64,000 bases of DNA from Panaeolus papilionaceus (Eukaryota > Basidiomycota > Agaricomycetes > Agaricales): assembly GCA_015501605.1 (NCBI GenBank), contig JADNRZ010000006.1, positions 1,922,001 through 1,986,000 of the forward strand. The letters run 5' to 3'. The notes under the pieces were generated by a model. The model ran no database searches. It was not told the DNA's origin and saw only the letters and a program-made list of their open reading frames with translations. This document shows positions 24,572-35,616 of the stretch, piece after piece (positions within the stretch are counted from its first letter, which is position 1; each line of letters begins with the position of its first letter). The position numbers and the translations under genes were made by a program.

Positions 24572-25230
24572 GACACATTTCCTGACGGGGGGGAAACAAA
24601 CATATATATATGGTAAAAGGTGCACCTGGGTTGTTGCACTATAGTTTTTATCGTATTTCTATTACATGGTATCTGCCTAAATATTGACCGTGAAAAAAAA
24701 CCATTCGCAAAAGCCTGGCTTGGTGTTGAAAAATTGTGTTGCGTTTGATTTATCTAATTGACTTGGTTATAGTTAGTTATGTGTCGCCTCGAAAACTTTG
24801 CACGACCTCCATGATCTGAATCATACATCCTCGGTGCTCACCAAGTCCTAGGTCCCTAAGCACTCAAATCCATGTGCGGTTTAACTTTGACTTGATCTTC
24901 CAACCCGCTCCGGCTCACTGCAACCTCAAATTTTCTTGACCTTCCCATTTATCTCATATTTAGCCCTCTACGACAGACACTGCATAAGAACTTAGAGCAG
25001 CGGAAACGAGATCTCATCCTACTCGAGGTGAAGTTAAGAATTCACGTGATAGAGGTGGGAATGATGAATGGTTGAATTTTAATCGATGCAGGAAGGTTCT
25101 CAGCAGCGAACATCTAAACCGCAACATTGGTCATTTTAACCCAGCCATACTCATACAAATACAGGTATTTACCGACCATTTCCCCTGACTATATCGCCAA
25201 AATGAAGATCAGTAGGTTGTCCACAAGATC
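24572..25230. promoter_or_regulatory. Intergenic with the conserved F-box-like upstream block
   Basis: CACGTG at 25043-25048, then AATCGATGCAG and GGTATTTACC (25164-25173), matching the regions upstream of copies 1 and 5. The first 400 bases hold nothing recognised. Confidence 0.45.
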
Positions 25231-26309
25231 ATGGTTGAACAATGTCTACCCTTTGAGTTGGAACGAGTGATATTCGAAATGGCCTTCAATCCAGATGATC
25301 TGGCCAGCAATACCGACATGACACTCGTTGCAAGGCGTGTCCGAGAATGGTGAGTAAATGGAAATAAAATATCTACCGAGATGGAACAGTGGTAATGACA
25401 AGTAAAATTTGAATGATCAAGGGTCCGACCCATGATATACAGCGTCTTCTTCCAAGAAGGAGCTTTTAACACTCTGAACCTAGATCACTTCCCTGACTTC
25501 CAGCATTATCATAGTCTCAACGCTGAAGAACTAGGAAAATTCGCCAAGCACCTCTATATTGGCTCACCTTGGAAAGGGAGTCGCAGCAGCGTAGAGGAAT
25601 CTATCCGGAAGTTGGTTCAACAGTGCCCCAACGTTGAGAACCTGGCATGCTGGTACTCCATCGACGACCCAAGGGTAACTCTTGCCCCGATCTTTGAGGA
25701 TTCGTCAAAGTTACGTCGACTATCTATCGATTGCTTCAGACAAACAGCTGTTACCGAGGGGGATGATCAGCGCCTAAGAGACATGTGGATCAATCTCAAT
25801 TCCAGATATCTGACACATCTCGACCTTATGAACTGTCCTCAAAACTGGCCTTTTGGAGCATTCGCTACCTACCCCAAACTTACACACTTCTCGGCATATT
25901 CCCCTATAGAATGGACAAAAAATACAATCCGTCCCATTCTCGAATGTTGTCCGGTACTCCAGGTCTTCATTCTTGCATTTAAGGGATTTAAATGGGACCT
26001 GTTCGGCAACCCAGAGGACCTCCGAGTGGTACTTTTGGACGACGACCTGCTCTCCTCGGAGGATTGGTTGGAAGGTGCCAAAGGACGCTTCAATTCCTGG
26101 ACTTTTGCAGAAAGGATCGTCCACGCGCGAAAGAGTACGCTCCATTGTCTCTATACCTGACAGGCTGATACTAATTGTGTGGATAATGCAACTCAGGCAA
26201 GTACTTTATTGAGGGAACAAACTTCTGGGAGGTCATTTCACAATCATTTGATTGGGATGCTCATTTGACGCCGGATGGAAAGAAGTGGTATTCTACGCTA
26301 TCTAAATAA
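25231..26309 (+). CDS. F-box-like family protein, copy 6
   Basis: Exons 25231-25349, 25422-26134 and 26197-26309 give 314 residues. Inverted twin of copy 5, with equal exon lengths; the two proteins differ mainly in the centre (for example NWPFGAFATYPKLTHFSAY here). The start reads CLPFELERVIFEMAFNPDD, and the tail ends FDWDAHLTPDGKKWYSTLSK. Equal exon lengths and shared flanks argue that both copies are still constrained and not decaying. Confidence 0.86.
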
Positions 26310-26835
26310 AATGTTATATACACATGACAGTGAGAATTGTCTAATGAATTATGGTCTCGTTTATGCTAACAAGTTCGATGTGATTGAGAAGAACGGTGAG
26401 CTCAACGAAGGGGGCAGAAATTGACAAGTCGGTAAGCTTTTCGATGCGCAGTCTAGGGCGATCAGCACGCTAAGTAGAGCCTTCTTAATGGATGTTCCAT
26501 TAACACGACATCTACACAGGAATAAACTTCGCATTGGCGGTTAACCAAGCAGAGAGCCATTAAGTCGGTCTAATTAGGACGCACTTTCCAGTGGAGCAGC
26601 TTAATCATACATAATGAAATGAGAAGACGGAAGTCTAGTTGTTACTTTCCGGCAGTGAATAGCGGGTCTGCTTGCGGTCCGATCAAAGCGTCGTCGCACA
26701 TGATCAGGCGATATTGGGCCAAACGCGGGGAAACCCACCGTGAAACGCGAGACTCTCAAAGATTAGATAGTAATCTACAGGGCTGGTATATAAAAACCAA
26801 CGCAGTAGGCTCACTAGTCTCATCCCTCGACTGCC
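26310..26835. promoter_or_regulatory. Intergenic with TATA box of GFA copy 2
   Basis: The first 130 bases belong to the duplicated 3' flank shared with 14.8-14.9 kb. TATATAAAAA lies at 26787-26796, 40 bases before the GFA start codon. Nothing else recognised. Confidence 0.5.
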
Positions 26836-27987
26836 ATGTCTTCAGAACCCCTTACCTACATCAAAGCAAGCTGCCTCTGCAAATCGAATGAATTCATTAT
26901 CCCATTCGTTTCCGCATCGCTTCCTCAGGCGACAGATATGTGCCACTGTTCATCATGTAGGCACATAACGGGTCAACTCGCCATCCACTGTGCAAATGCT
27001 GCATCGGCTCCGCTCGCTATGGCTGAGGGCGATCCCACCCCCACAGCTCCCGTCGATCTCTCCAAGCTAGCTAAATATAACGCCAGTGAGGCACTAACTC
27101 GCTATTTTTGCAATACATGCGGAGCCTACATGTTATACGAGCTTCACTCTGCAGATAGCGAGTCGCGTTGGATGGTATCAACAGGTTCACTGGAGCGCAC
27201 CGAAGGCATCGTCAAGGTGGGGTATCATGCCTTCATCAAAGATACCAAGGACGGTGGAATGACCAAGTTCTACCGTACGCTGAACGGTGTCGATATCCCT
27301 CGATACGGCCTCGAAGAACATTCCGAAACTCTTCCTGCTGATTGGAAAGAGGAGAACCTCGCCACTCTGCAAAAGAAGCACCAAGACAAGCTCCATGCTC
27401 ACTGTCACTGCCGCAGCATCTCCCTCTACCTCACGCGTCCCAGCCAGGAAGAAAGTAAAGACCCCTCAAAAATCTGGCTTGCGCCTGGTGCCGATGATTC
27501 AAGCTATCCCACAGGGCACAAACCACCCCGCTTCCTTGCGGGTCACTGTTTCTGTTCCTCCTGCAGACTTTCGACCGGCGCACTCGTCCCAAGTTTCCTC
27601 ATTCTTCCCCGCGCTAACGTGTTCGATAACCACAACTCCGAAGCAAACACTCCCATCACTCTCTCAAAATCTTCCCCGACACGTCTCAATAACCTGACGC
27701 AATACGTCAGTTCCAAGGACACATACCGCGAATTTTGCTCTACTTGCGGTGCGACAGCGTTTTACTGGACTAAAGCACCGAAGGGGCCATTTACTCGAGA
27801 CGAAACCTCGCCTGAGGCCGTTGTCATTGATCTCGCTGCGGGACTGCTGGACGAAGAGGAGGGAGGAGCACTTTCAGAGGGATGGGTCTTGTGGCATGAT
27901 TTACCGATGAACATTGGTGAGGCTGTGGACAAAGATGGTGCAAATGCCGTTGCGGAGGGCTCGAAGCTAGCGTTACAAGGTCTGTAA
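26836..27987 (+). CDS. Double GFA-domain (CENP-V type) zinc protein, copy 2
   Basis: Single exon, 383 residues, colinear with the copy at 7830-8984. Zinc-ligand motifs are SCLCKSN, CHCSSCRHITG and FCNTCGAYMLYE in domain 1, and HCHCRSI, GHCFCSSCRLSTG and FCSTCGATAFYW in domain 2. All cysteine sets are kept, so both domains can be expected to bind zinc. It is followed by an F-box-like gene in the same direction, as is copy 1. Substrate unknown. Confidence 0.88.
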   Translation: MSSEPLTYIKASCLCKSNEFIIPFVSASLPQATDMCHCSSCRHITGQLAIHCANAASAPLAMAEGDPTPTAPVDLSKLAKYNASEALTRYFCNTCGAYMLYELHSADSESRWMVSTGSLERTEGIVKVGYHAFIKDTKDGGMTKFYRTLNGVDIPRYGLEEHSETLPADWKEENLATLQKKHQDKLHAHCHCRSISLYLTRPSQEESKDPSKIWLAPGADDSSYPTGHKPPRFLAGHCFCSSCRLSTGALVPSFLILPRANVFDNHNSEANTPITLSKSSPTRLNNLTQYVSSKDTYREFCSTCGATAFYWTKAPKGPFTRDETSPEAVVIDLAAGLLDEEEGGALSEGWVLWHDLPMNIGEAVDKDGANAVAEGSKLALQGL

Positions 27988-28366
27988 ATGTACGAGTTTA
28001 CTTTCGATGAATAAGGAAAAACGCTCCGGTGGGGTGAGTTGATTGTTATACAATTGCTGAAACCCTCAAATAAGGGAAATTATTTGTCGGGTTGTGGACT
28101 AAGAGCTCGAAGCTCGCGACCGTGCAGGGTGTCGAAGGCAAACACCAGTGCGAAAAGCGCCTTGTACCAAGACAAGAACCACCCCTATTCATCGATTCGA
28201 TGGACTGACATCATGGAAGATAAGGCGAGCACTCTGATGGACCAAAGCAACACTTACGAGAAAGCGCAATTAAGGGTTTTATAATGACGGCATCGATCGA
28301 TGTCAGATAACACGCACCACGTAACTCTCATCTTAGCTTTGTACCACAACATCCAAAACTCTCACC
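27988..28366. other. Intergenic, nothing recognised
   Basis: Spacer between GFA copy 2 and F-box-like copy 7, with no feature beyond a presumed promoter. Confidence 0.4.
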
Positions 28367-29398
28367 ATGGAACCCATTCTACCTGTGGAGTTGGAGCGGA
28401 AGATATTCGAGATGGCCTACGATCCGGACGACCATCTTTCCAATGCCAGATTAACAATGGTCGCCAAACGTGTTTATGACTGGCAAGTTGACCCAGGCCT
28501 GTTAACCCCTTCAAATCATACTTACAGTGACTTTGACTCTCTAGGATGACCCCTATGATTTACCGAGTTGTTGATCCGGAAGTACGGCCATTGCTCAAGC
28601 ACGAATATTGCAATGAACGCCTGGCAAGCTTTGTCAAGCGTATCTTTATTTCGGTTGCGAGTTGCGGTCCTTCTGTGCTGTGGTGGCTTGATCATTGCAA
28701 GAGCATCGAGTACCTTTTCTTCGTCCCATATATCTATGCCAAAATTGAATTCAACCAGCGTATAAGGTCGGTGGTCGAAGGTCTGCCGAATCTGACACAT
28801 CTGACGATATTATTCGGGGGAGACGACTGGCCTGGGGAATCGCTGGCTCGCTTCCAACGTTTAACGCACCTCAAAATCTATGTTGATGGGTGGAGCACCG
28901 ACCACGCCATCACCATATGTCAAAACTTACCCGACAGGCTTCGTTGTCTTGTTATTCTCGCTGGCTCACGGCGTGCAGATCTTTTTAAATCCAGATTGCT
29001 TCTTCCTCCCCACGGAGAGTCTGTGGATCCATCCCGCCTCGTGTTGTTCGTAACCAACAATAATTGGGAGGATCCTGATCGAGATAGGGTCAATCCGGAT
29101 TGGAGGCATCAGAGAATGGGATATTTCCATCACTGGGCATTCATGGACGCTGTACTTACTTGCAGGCAAGGTACGCAGATCTCTTTTGCCGCCAAATATA
29201 CGTCACTCACGCTTCGGCGATGTAGGAGGGATGGTCAAGCCAGGGGCGGACAATTTAAAGTGTATCCATTCAATCACAGATTGGGCAAATGAGTTGACGG
29301 AGGAAGGTCAGGAATGGTTTTCATCGGTCGTTCAGGAGTATGATCCAGTACCTTCAGACGAGAATTATTGCCATAGAGGTTTCTATGTAGCAGTGTAG
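28367..29398 (+). CDS. F-box-like family protein, copy 7 (GC-AG first intron)
   Basis: Exons 28367-28482, 28545-29170 and 29226-29398 give 304 residues. The start reads ILPVELERKIFEMAYDPDD, then TMVAKRVYDW. The first donor is GCAAGT, again inside the Trp codon. The body is the most diverged of the seven but keeps leucine-rich segments (LPNLTHLTILF, FQRLTHLKIY). The tail has WANELTEEGQEWF, matching the family tail, with an extra C-terminal extension. Confidence 0.8.
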
Positions 29399-30134
29399 AT
29401 AAAAATGACAGCTGTCTAGTGTAAATTCCACCCCCCCACTTCGAGTATCTCATCGATCAAGAAATAGTCTTCAAGCATGAAACATGACAACTCTGGTTTG
29501 ACATTGTCAATAACAACACCGATGAGGACGAATGGCCAGGACAAATTGGTTCTAGTGCGAATCTGTCTAGACGATTCAGATGCTGACGCTGGTGATGAGG
29601 TGTCGGTGCCAATTGCGCCTGTTCAACTTGCTTTCAAAAGAACAATAGCTGCTTATTTCCAATGAAAGCAAGCGGTCAATCAAGGTGAAATTACAATAAA
29701 CTAAATTCTCGAACCATTGAGGTCGATTGTGCTAGATGCCAGTTCCTCGGCCTGGTATTCTCACAAGACCATGAAAAAAACAAGGTTTCCTTGACAAGTC
29801 ACCACTTTAACAAAGCAAGCGTTTATGAACTCTATTGAAAGTAATTATGAAAACAATGACGAGTGCACATCATTATAATACCGCCAAGCGCGGACCCTGA
29901 CCATGTTCACAAGGAATTGACAGCTGCAATTTTTATCGCAATCGACGTTCTCTAGTGCTTACACCGGTTTACATTGCCACCACGCCCATGTGAAATGTTA
30001 GTCCAAAGGGAGTCTCTATTAAACTCGATATCAATTTTTAGCTATGGAGCTTACCAATTCCCCACCTTGAGGCTGCCTCGTTGACCCAGTCCTGCCTCGT
30101 TCTTCCTACGACAAGTTAGTAAGTCCTCACTTTT
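29399..30134. other. Intergenic, nothing recognised
   Basis: One 62-codon frame at 29477-29665 has no recognisable motif. The remainder is the promoter region of the F-box gene. Confidence 0.35.
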
Positions 30135-32527
30135 ATGCAACCCTATCTCGCTAGAACGCCTCTTATAGAGCCTGAAACCGACATGAAGCGTCGGTCAACC
30201 TGCAAAGTTGTGTTTACCTCTGTGCTTCAGAGCCTGAGACTCGCAGCAGCAAAGCACAGATCAGGCCGCTCGCTTGACGCATCGGATTTGTTATCTTGCA
30301 AACGATCACCTACACCACACCTCATCACATCCAATGAAAGCCCAACTGAAGCGGAGAGAGAAGAGCTGGAGGATGCGTTGCGGGCAGAATACGCGCTCTT
30401 GGAGTCGACGAGGCTTCATGCAAATGAGTGTTCCGACGCCAAGGAGTATGAACGACTTCAGTGGAAGATAGCAGAGTCCAAGCTGTTCATTCACCAACAC
30501 GAGTCTATATTATCCCCGATACGAGCCTTACCCACGGAAATCCTCCACCACATATTCCTTTATTGCGTCTCGTATCCAGTTTCCCTTCGCAATTGCAAGT
30601 GGCGCAACAAATCCTACGCCGTATCGCAGGTCTGCCGGCGATGGCGGAGTGTGGCCCTTGCCACTCCCAAGCTATGGGACCAACTTCCGATGATCAATTT
30701 TGACAGACGAGGGGCGTATTCTGACAAGGAAGACGTTGACATGCTCGATGAATACCTCAAACGGTCCCGGAACGAGGATCTATGGGTGTTCATCATTGCA
30801 AGCAATGACCGCAATCGGAAGAGAACAGCCGAGGAGCTATTATTGCGCCACAAGCACCGATTCATCGCCTTGATTCTGGGACTCAGCAGCAACCAACCCA
30901 CGCTCGGCGACACTGATCTCACTAATCCCGACATCGTCCAATGGCCGCGGCTTCAGCGACTCCGACTCCAGGCGTGGCCTTCCTCCGAAGTCAATCACAG
31001 CCGTCCTACACCCAATCACCTCATTCTACCTATTTTCGGACCTTCGAGTACTCCGGCACTCGACGAGGTTGAGTTAGATGGACTTTGCCCACTCACGGTG
31101 TCTTTTCCCTGGAAACAAATTACTCGATATCAGGAGTATTCGGTGCATCAGTTTGGCTTCTTAGGGGATGTGCTTCTCAATGCAACCTCACTGCAAAGCC
31201 TCACTCTCGTTGACTTATGCTATGGACTTCCGATATCTATGCCTCTCGCCGCACCTCTCACCTTCCCTCACCTAAAATCTCTTCGTTTTCGAACTGCCTC
31301 GCGCCAAAACCCCGAGTCATTTTTCGAGTTCATTCGCCTACCCGTGTTGGAAGAGTTGAGAATCTCAAGCGATTCTGAATTTTTACTCCCCCGTATCGCT
31401 TCCCTCATCCAGCGCTCCTGCCAAGCTACAGATTACTGCATAGGCTCGTGCTCCCAACTTCGTAAACTCTGCATTCGCGGCCCTTATGAGCGGATCAAAA
31501 ACGAGCGTCATACATACGTCCGCCAAGGCGATCTTCCCGCTCTCCTGCGCTTAACGCCATACCTCGAGGAACTGGACATCGATTTCCCGCCTCTGCAAGA
31601 CCTTTTCGACATGATCGTCAGCCAATTCCGACAGCCTGTGGTACCAGAGCTGAAGCGGCTGATAATTCATGCGAAACTTGAGGAGGTCATGGGAAATGAG
31701 ACGACGCTTAAAGTTCTTGCGCGATCGAGGTGTGAACCAAGGGAGCGACACCATGGTTTCCCTCAGCTGCCACAATCGAGACTCGAAACGTTCCGACTCG
31801 TGCTTGATGACTGGGATAGTGCGTTTGCTGCTCAGGCTGTTCTCAACGACTGGTCCCAGGGCGGTGAATTGAGGCGATTCCCGAATCGATCCGAGTTGAC
31901 GATAGATTCGTTGGGCCAGGAGGAAGTGATTGTTGATGAGAGTCTGTTGCTGGATATATGGCGAGAGGAATTGCATAGAGAGTTACCGGAGCTTGAAGGG
32001 GGTGCGTCGAAGAGGAGATCATCGCTCAAGCGCAAGCTCACTTCAGCTGGTCTGAATACGCTTGATATGCTGTTGACTTCGATCGAGGAGTTCGATACAG
32101 CTGCGAACCTGAAAGCGATTTATGTAAGTTTACGATTTAGATTCATTGACGTATTGCGCATGCTCATATTACTATCGTTCAGGCTTCTCGTCTTCATTTT
32201 TCAGTTCTCCTTCTCACTAAGATACAATCCCACAAGCTTACCATGGATGAGCAGGCCTCTCTCCAAGCTCGGTCAAAAGCCTTGTCGAAAAAGTGGGAGA
32301 CATTGATGATGAGTGACTTATCCAACTATCATTGGGGATTGAAAGGGTTGCGGTCAGTTGTATATGTCCCACACACCAGTCGTAAGTTCACTCAGTCCCG
32401 ACTCGCTGTCGTGCAATATGCTCATCATCTTTTAGCTCTTCGAAGTTCGCCAGCCGTCTTGAAGATGGTGTATGGAATGAACGATCAAGTGGACGTAACT
32501 GAGCCGTTTTGGCCTATTTATTCATAG
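30135..32527 (+). CDS. F-box protein (classical agaricomycete type)
   Basis: Exons 30135-32123, 32183-32381 and 32436-32527 give about 759 residues. The last intron is 54 nt and in frame, so an unspliced variant would also be open. A short coiled coil (about residues 70-125) precedes an F-box near residues 129-178, with ALPTEILHHIF and then VSQVCRRWRSVALATPKLW. The rest is a long LRR-like region with spaced leucine pairs. This is the usual mushroom design for SCF substrate receptors. It is not closely related to the seven short F-box-like proteins. ATG at 30183 is an alternative start. Confidence 0.87.
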
Positions 32528-32748
32528 AAATAGAAATTAGATGTATGTATAAACTAAATAGAATCTTGCACTACTATTCCAATCGTTGAATGGATATGTC
32601 ACGAAGTTAGTTTCATGGGTCATCACCAGCAAGACTGGGTATATTTGAGTTACGCACAATATGGTACTATACAACGACAATCGTAAGAAAAGGAGAAATC
32701 ATCGTTGGAGTGGAGTTAATGGGTATCAAAGACGCTACTGGGGGTATA

Positions 32749-33517
32749 TTAGAAGGCGACAAGAGCACCGAGCACCACAGTACCAACGAAAAGAGCAGTG
32801 GACCTGGTGGCCGACTTGCCACTACCGCCGGTTGAAATCGTAGCAACCGGAACAATGCTCCCAGTGTAGGTGGTTTTGACAGTCTCCGTGGCCGTTGATA
32901 AGACCGTTCCGGTTGCGTTCGGCACCTCAGTGAGGACAGCATACAGATGCTCACCAGCACAAACGCCTGATTTCTTCTCATTGTCTAAAGTGCACTCAAC
33001 GTTCAACCCAGCCTGCTGAAGCACGCCAGGGCCCGAAGCATACGTCGTTACGAGAGGATCACCCTTTTCGATGAGAACGTTTCCACCCTGTTCGTATGTA
33101 TCTGAGCGACACAAGGTCAACCGTAAGATTAATAAGTAGTCTAGCATATGTAGTTTAATGAACTTACAGGTGGCCGTCATAGGCTCGGACAGGACTGTGT
33201 TTGGTTCGATGCCAGGACGGTGCAATACGATGCGGCTTTGAATGTTCTTGACCTCGTATTTGGTACGCCCTGACTCTCCAGGACCGATAGCTGATGCAAT
33301 CACCGTACCAGCCGTCTCAACGCTGACTGAGGCTACTCGGGTTCTTGTTGGGGACGGTAGTGGAGCATCTACAGCATATACAGTGATGAAAGCAGCATCT
33401 AATAATCAAAGAAAACACATGAGATTTGGTTGGAGGTCATCAGAGTGCCGCAGACTTACTCGTCAAAGACAGCGTTGAAAATGCAAGTACAGCAGCTAAT
33501 AAAGTCTTTCGAATCAT
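32749..33517 (-). CDS. Secreted, probably GPI-anchored Ser/Thr-rich protein
   Basis: Minus-strand exons 33517-33460, 33398-33168 and 33101-32749 give 213 residues. An N-terminal signal peptide (MIRKTLLAAVLAFSTLSL) is followed by a region with two cysteines (VECTLDN, GVCAGEH). A Thr/Ser-rich stretch and a final hydrophobic tail (ALFVGTVVLGALVAF) follow, preceded by small residues that could serve as a GPI attachment site. This is a cell-surface protein of unknown role; no catalytic motif is visible. Confidence 0.75.
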
Positions 33518-35616
33518 GATGGTATTGGTTGGCTGGCCTGGATTAACAACGATGTGTCGACCGTGTTCATTTTATACAATGCTCACAACATACTACGACC
33601 GATGGCCAAGACTTATTCCTGTCGAAAAATATAGCCACAAATCAGCGAATATTCACCTCGCGCTAAAGCTCCTGAGCTACGGATGTGTCCCACAGAGAGG
33701 TCCAGATGATGTGATCATCGTCGGCCATGTGGAACACACAGCCTAACACAGCCCTCCATGACATTTTTTCGGATTTGTGGTCAGCCCTGTATACATATCA
33801 ATGGTTGTATGGTTACATCGTAGACCAATCATCATATGGATATCAAGCTGGAAGACCTCACCACCCACTTGTCAATTAACACCTCAGTTGGGTGTGAGCC
33901 GGGCTCGGAAAAGATCGAAGTACGAACCGGGAACCCCGAGGGGAGGCGATTTCCAATCATATCATCAATGCTGGAGATGTTCAGCTTTGAAAAGTTTCAG
34001 ACACCAGTATACAATTACAACAGTTTTTATGTCACCTCAACGGTTTACAAAGGAATCCGTTGTGATGCGTTGAAGCGTAGTAAACCCCGTTGCGAGACCC
34101 TTGATGAATAGGGGTCCAGAGGGCCTCCTTGTCAAGAATAGTGACAGCCTTAGCGCTTAAGTATACGGGTTGAAGGCATTGTAAATGATAAAATGAGGGA
34201 ATTATAGCCTCATAGGTGTACGAAAATTTATAATTGCCAAACCCCTCCCAGCACCTTTAGCAAGCGAGGAGGAATACTTAGCCTGGGATGAACTCTAGGG
34301 CGTTGATGCAGTACGATGTTGCCTGTTCACGACTTGTGTTGAGGTGATTATTTAGTTTGTTGAGAAATAGTAGGCGGGCTTTCAATTATATGTAGAATGG
34401 CTGTCTTTTATTGAGGCGAATTGGCCGGGCGAAGGGCAGGCTTCTAAGCCTGATCGAATGGCTTGAATTGAAATAGTGGGAAATATATTCTTACGTCCAA
34501 TGGAAGTCGGAAATGTATGGGAAGCCTGATCTGATTTTTGATTGATCAGGACGAGCCGAGCCCTGACCAAACAACGTGTCGAGTTTGGGGCAACTTGAAC
34601 ACGATCAAACGTGCACACAGCAATCGCGATTGCATCCCTGTTTCCTTCACTGTTCTACCTGCTTTTCGGCCAGCGAAATATCTTGTTCTGTTGTATTTTG
34701 TTGTGTATCTGCTTTATTCTGTTCAACTCTGTGCTTATGTCTTTTCTGTCCTTGCCTGTGGCTTTCCGACGTCTGCGACAGCACCCGGTGTATCGGTCTG
34801 AAGGCAACAATGTACTATCGGAATTGTATCGCGACACACCACTTCAGCAAGGACGAGGAAAGGGAGAGGGAGGAGGCGAAATGGCTCTTGTCTGCAGCAT
34901 GAGAGGGAGAGGACAAACACCCATCGACACCATCACACCCCCGCTCCTGGTCTAGAGCAGAATCTCACTTGCCTGTTATATCACATAGGATGTCTTCATC
35001 GCTGTGATTGTCATCCCCCTACTCGTGTTTCAACCCATCCCATCGTCATCACCATCATCACACCACCTCCGATCATACTCTCCTCGCACACACCTAAACA
35101 CGACCCTAACCTGCATCCTTATGCTAACAAAACTACCTCAACCGCACTGCTGTCGGGCCTCTGAATCAGCAGTTTAGTATAGACAGGGCAATTGACCTGT
35201 CTGGTTGTTGCACTTTAATCGAAAGTCTGAAGACATATGTATTGAAATAATTAATGCAGCATTTGCTTTGTATATACATATAATCATACAATTCCTCTGA
35301 ATCATGTCCTCGGTGCACATAACATTGAGATCATAAATTGCGACAGTGACTCTGTTCACGGACGTGGAGTTGGTACAATAGAAATTAATACTATTGGATT
35401 TGTGGGAGGTAAATATCACAAGAGCTTTTATCTCCCCTGACCAGAATTCAATGGGTCCAACACAAGGTTAAAGCCCTAACCAAGAGTCCGAGCACCTGTC
35501 CTTGATAGGGGTTGACGTTCGGCACCACGGCTGATTAGTAATCTTCTCACAAATGCAGACCTGACTTGACCGTCTGTAACACTGTTCACCCTTCTCCTTC
35601 ACATTTTTCAACCACA
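33518..35616. other. Long intergenic stretch, nothing firm
   Basis: Two kilobases between divergent genes. A 91-codon frame at 33836-34111 and three mutually overlapping frames at 34538-34955 lack motifs and paralogs. No RNA gene was recognised. It includes the promoters of the GPI-type and NKAP-like genes. Confidence 0.35.

Noticed and set aside
34538..34955. Three overlapping frames of 87-114 codons, one with a hydrophobic start
   Set aside because: They overlap in different frames, lack a family motif or splice evidence, and the hydrophobic stretch comes from T-rich sequence.
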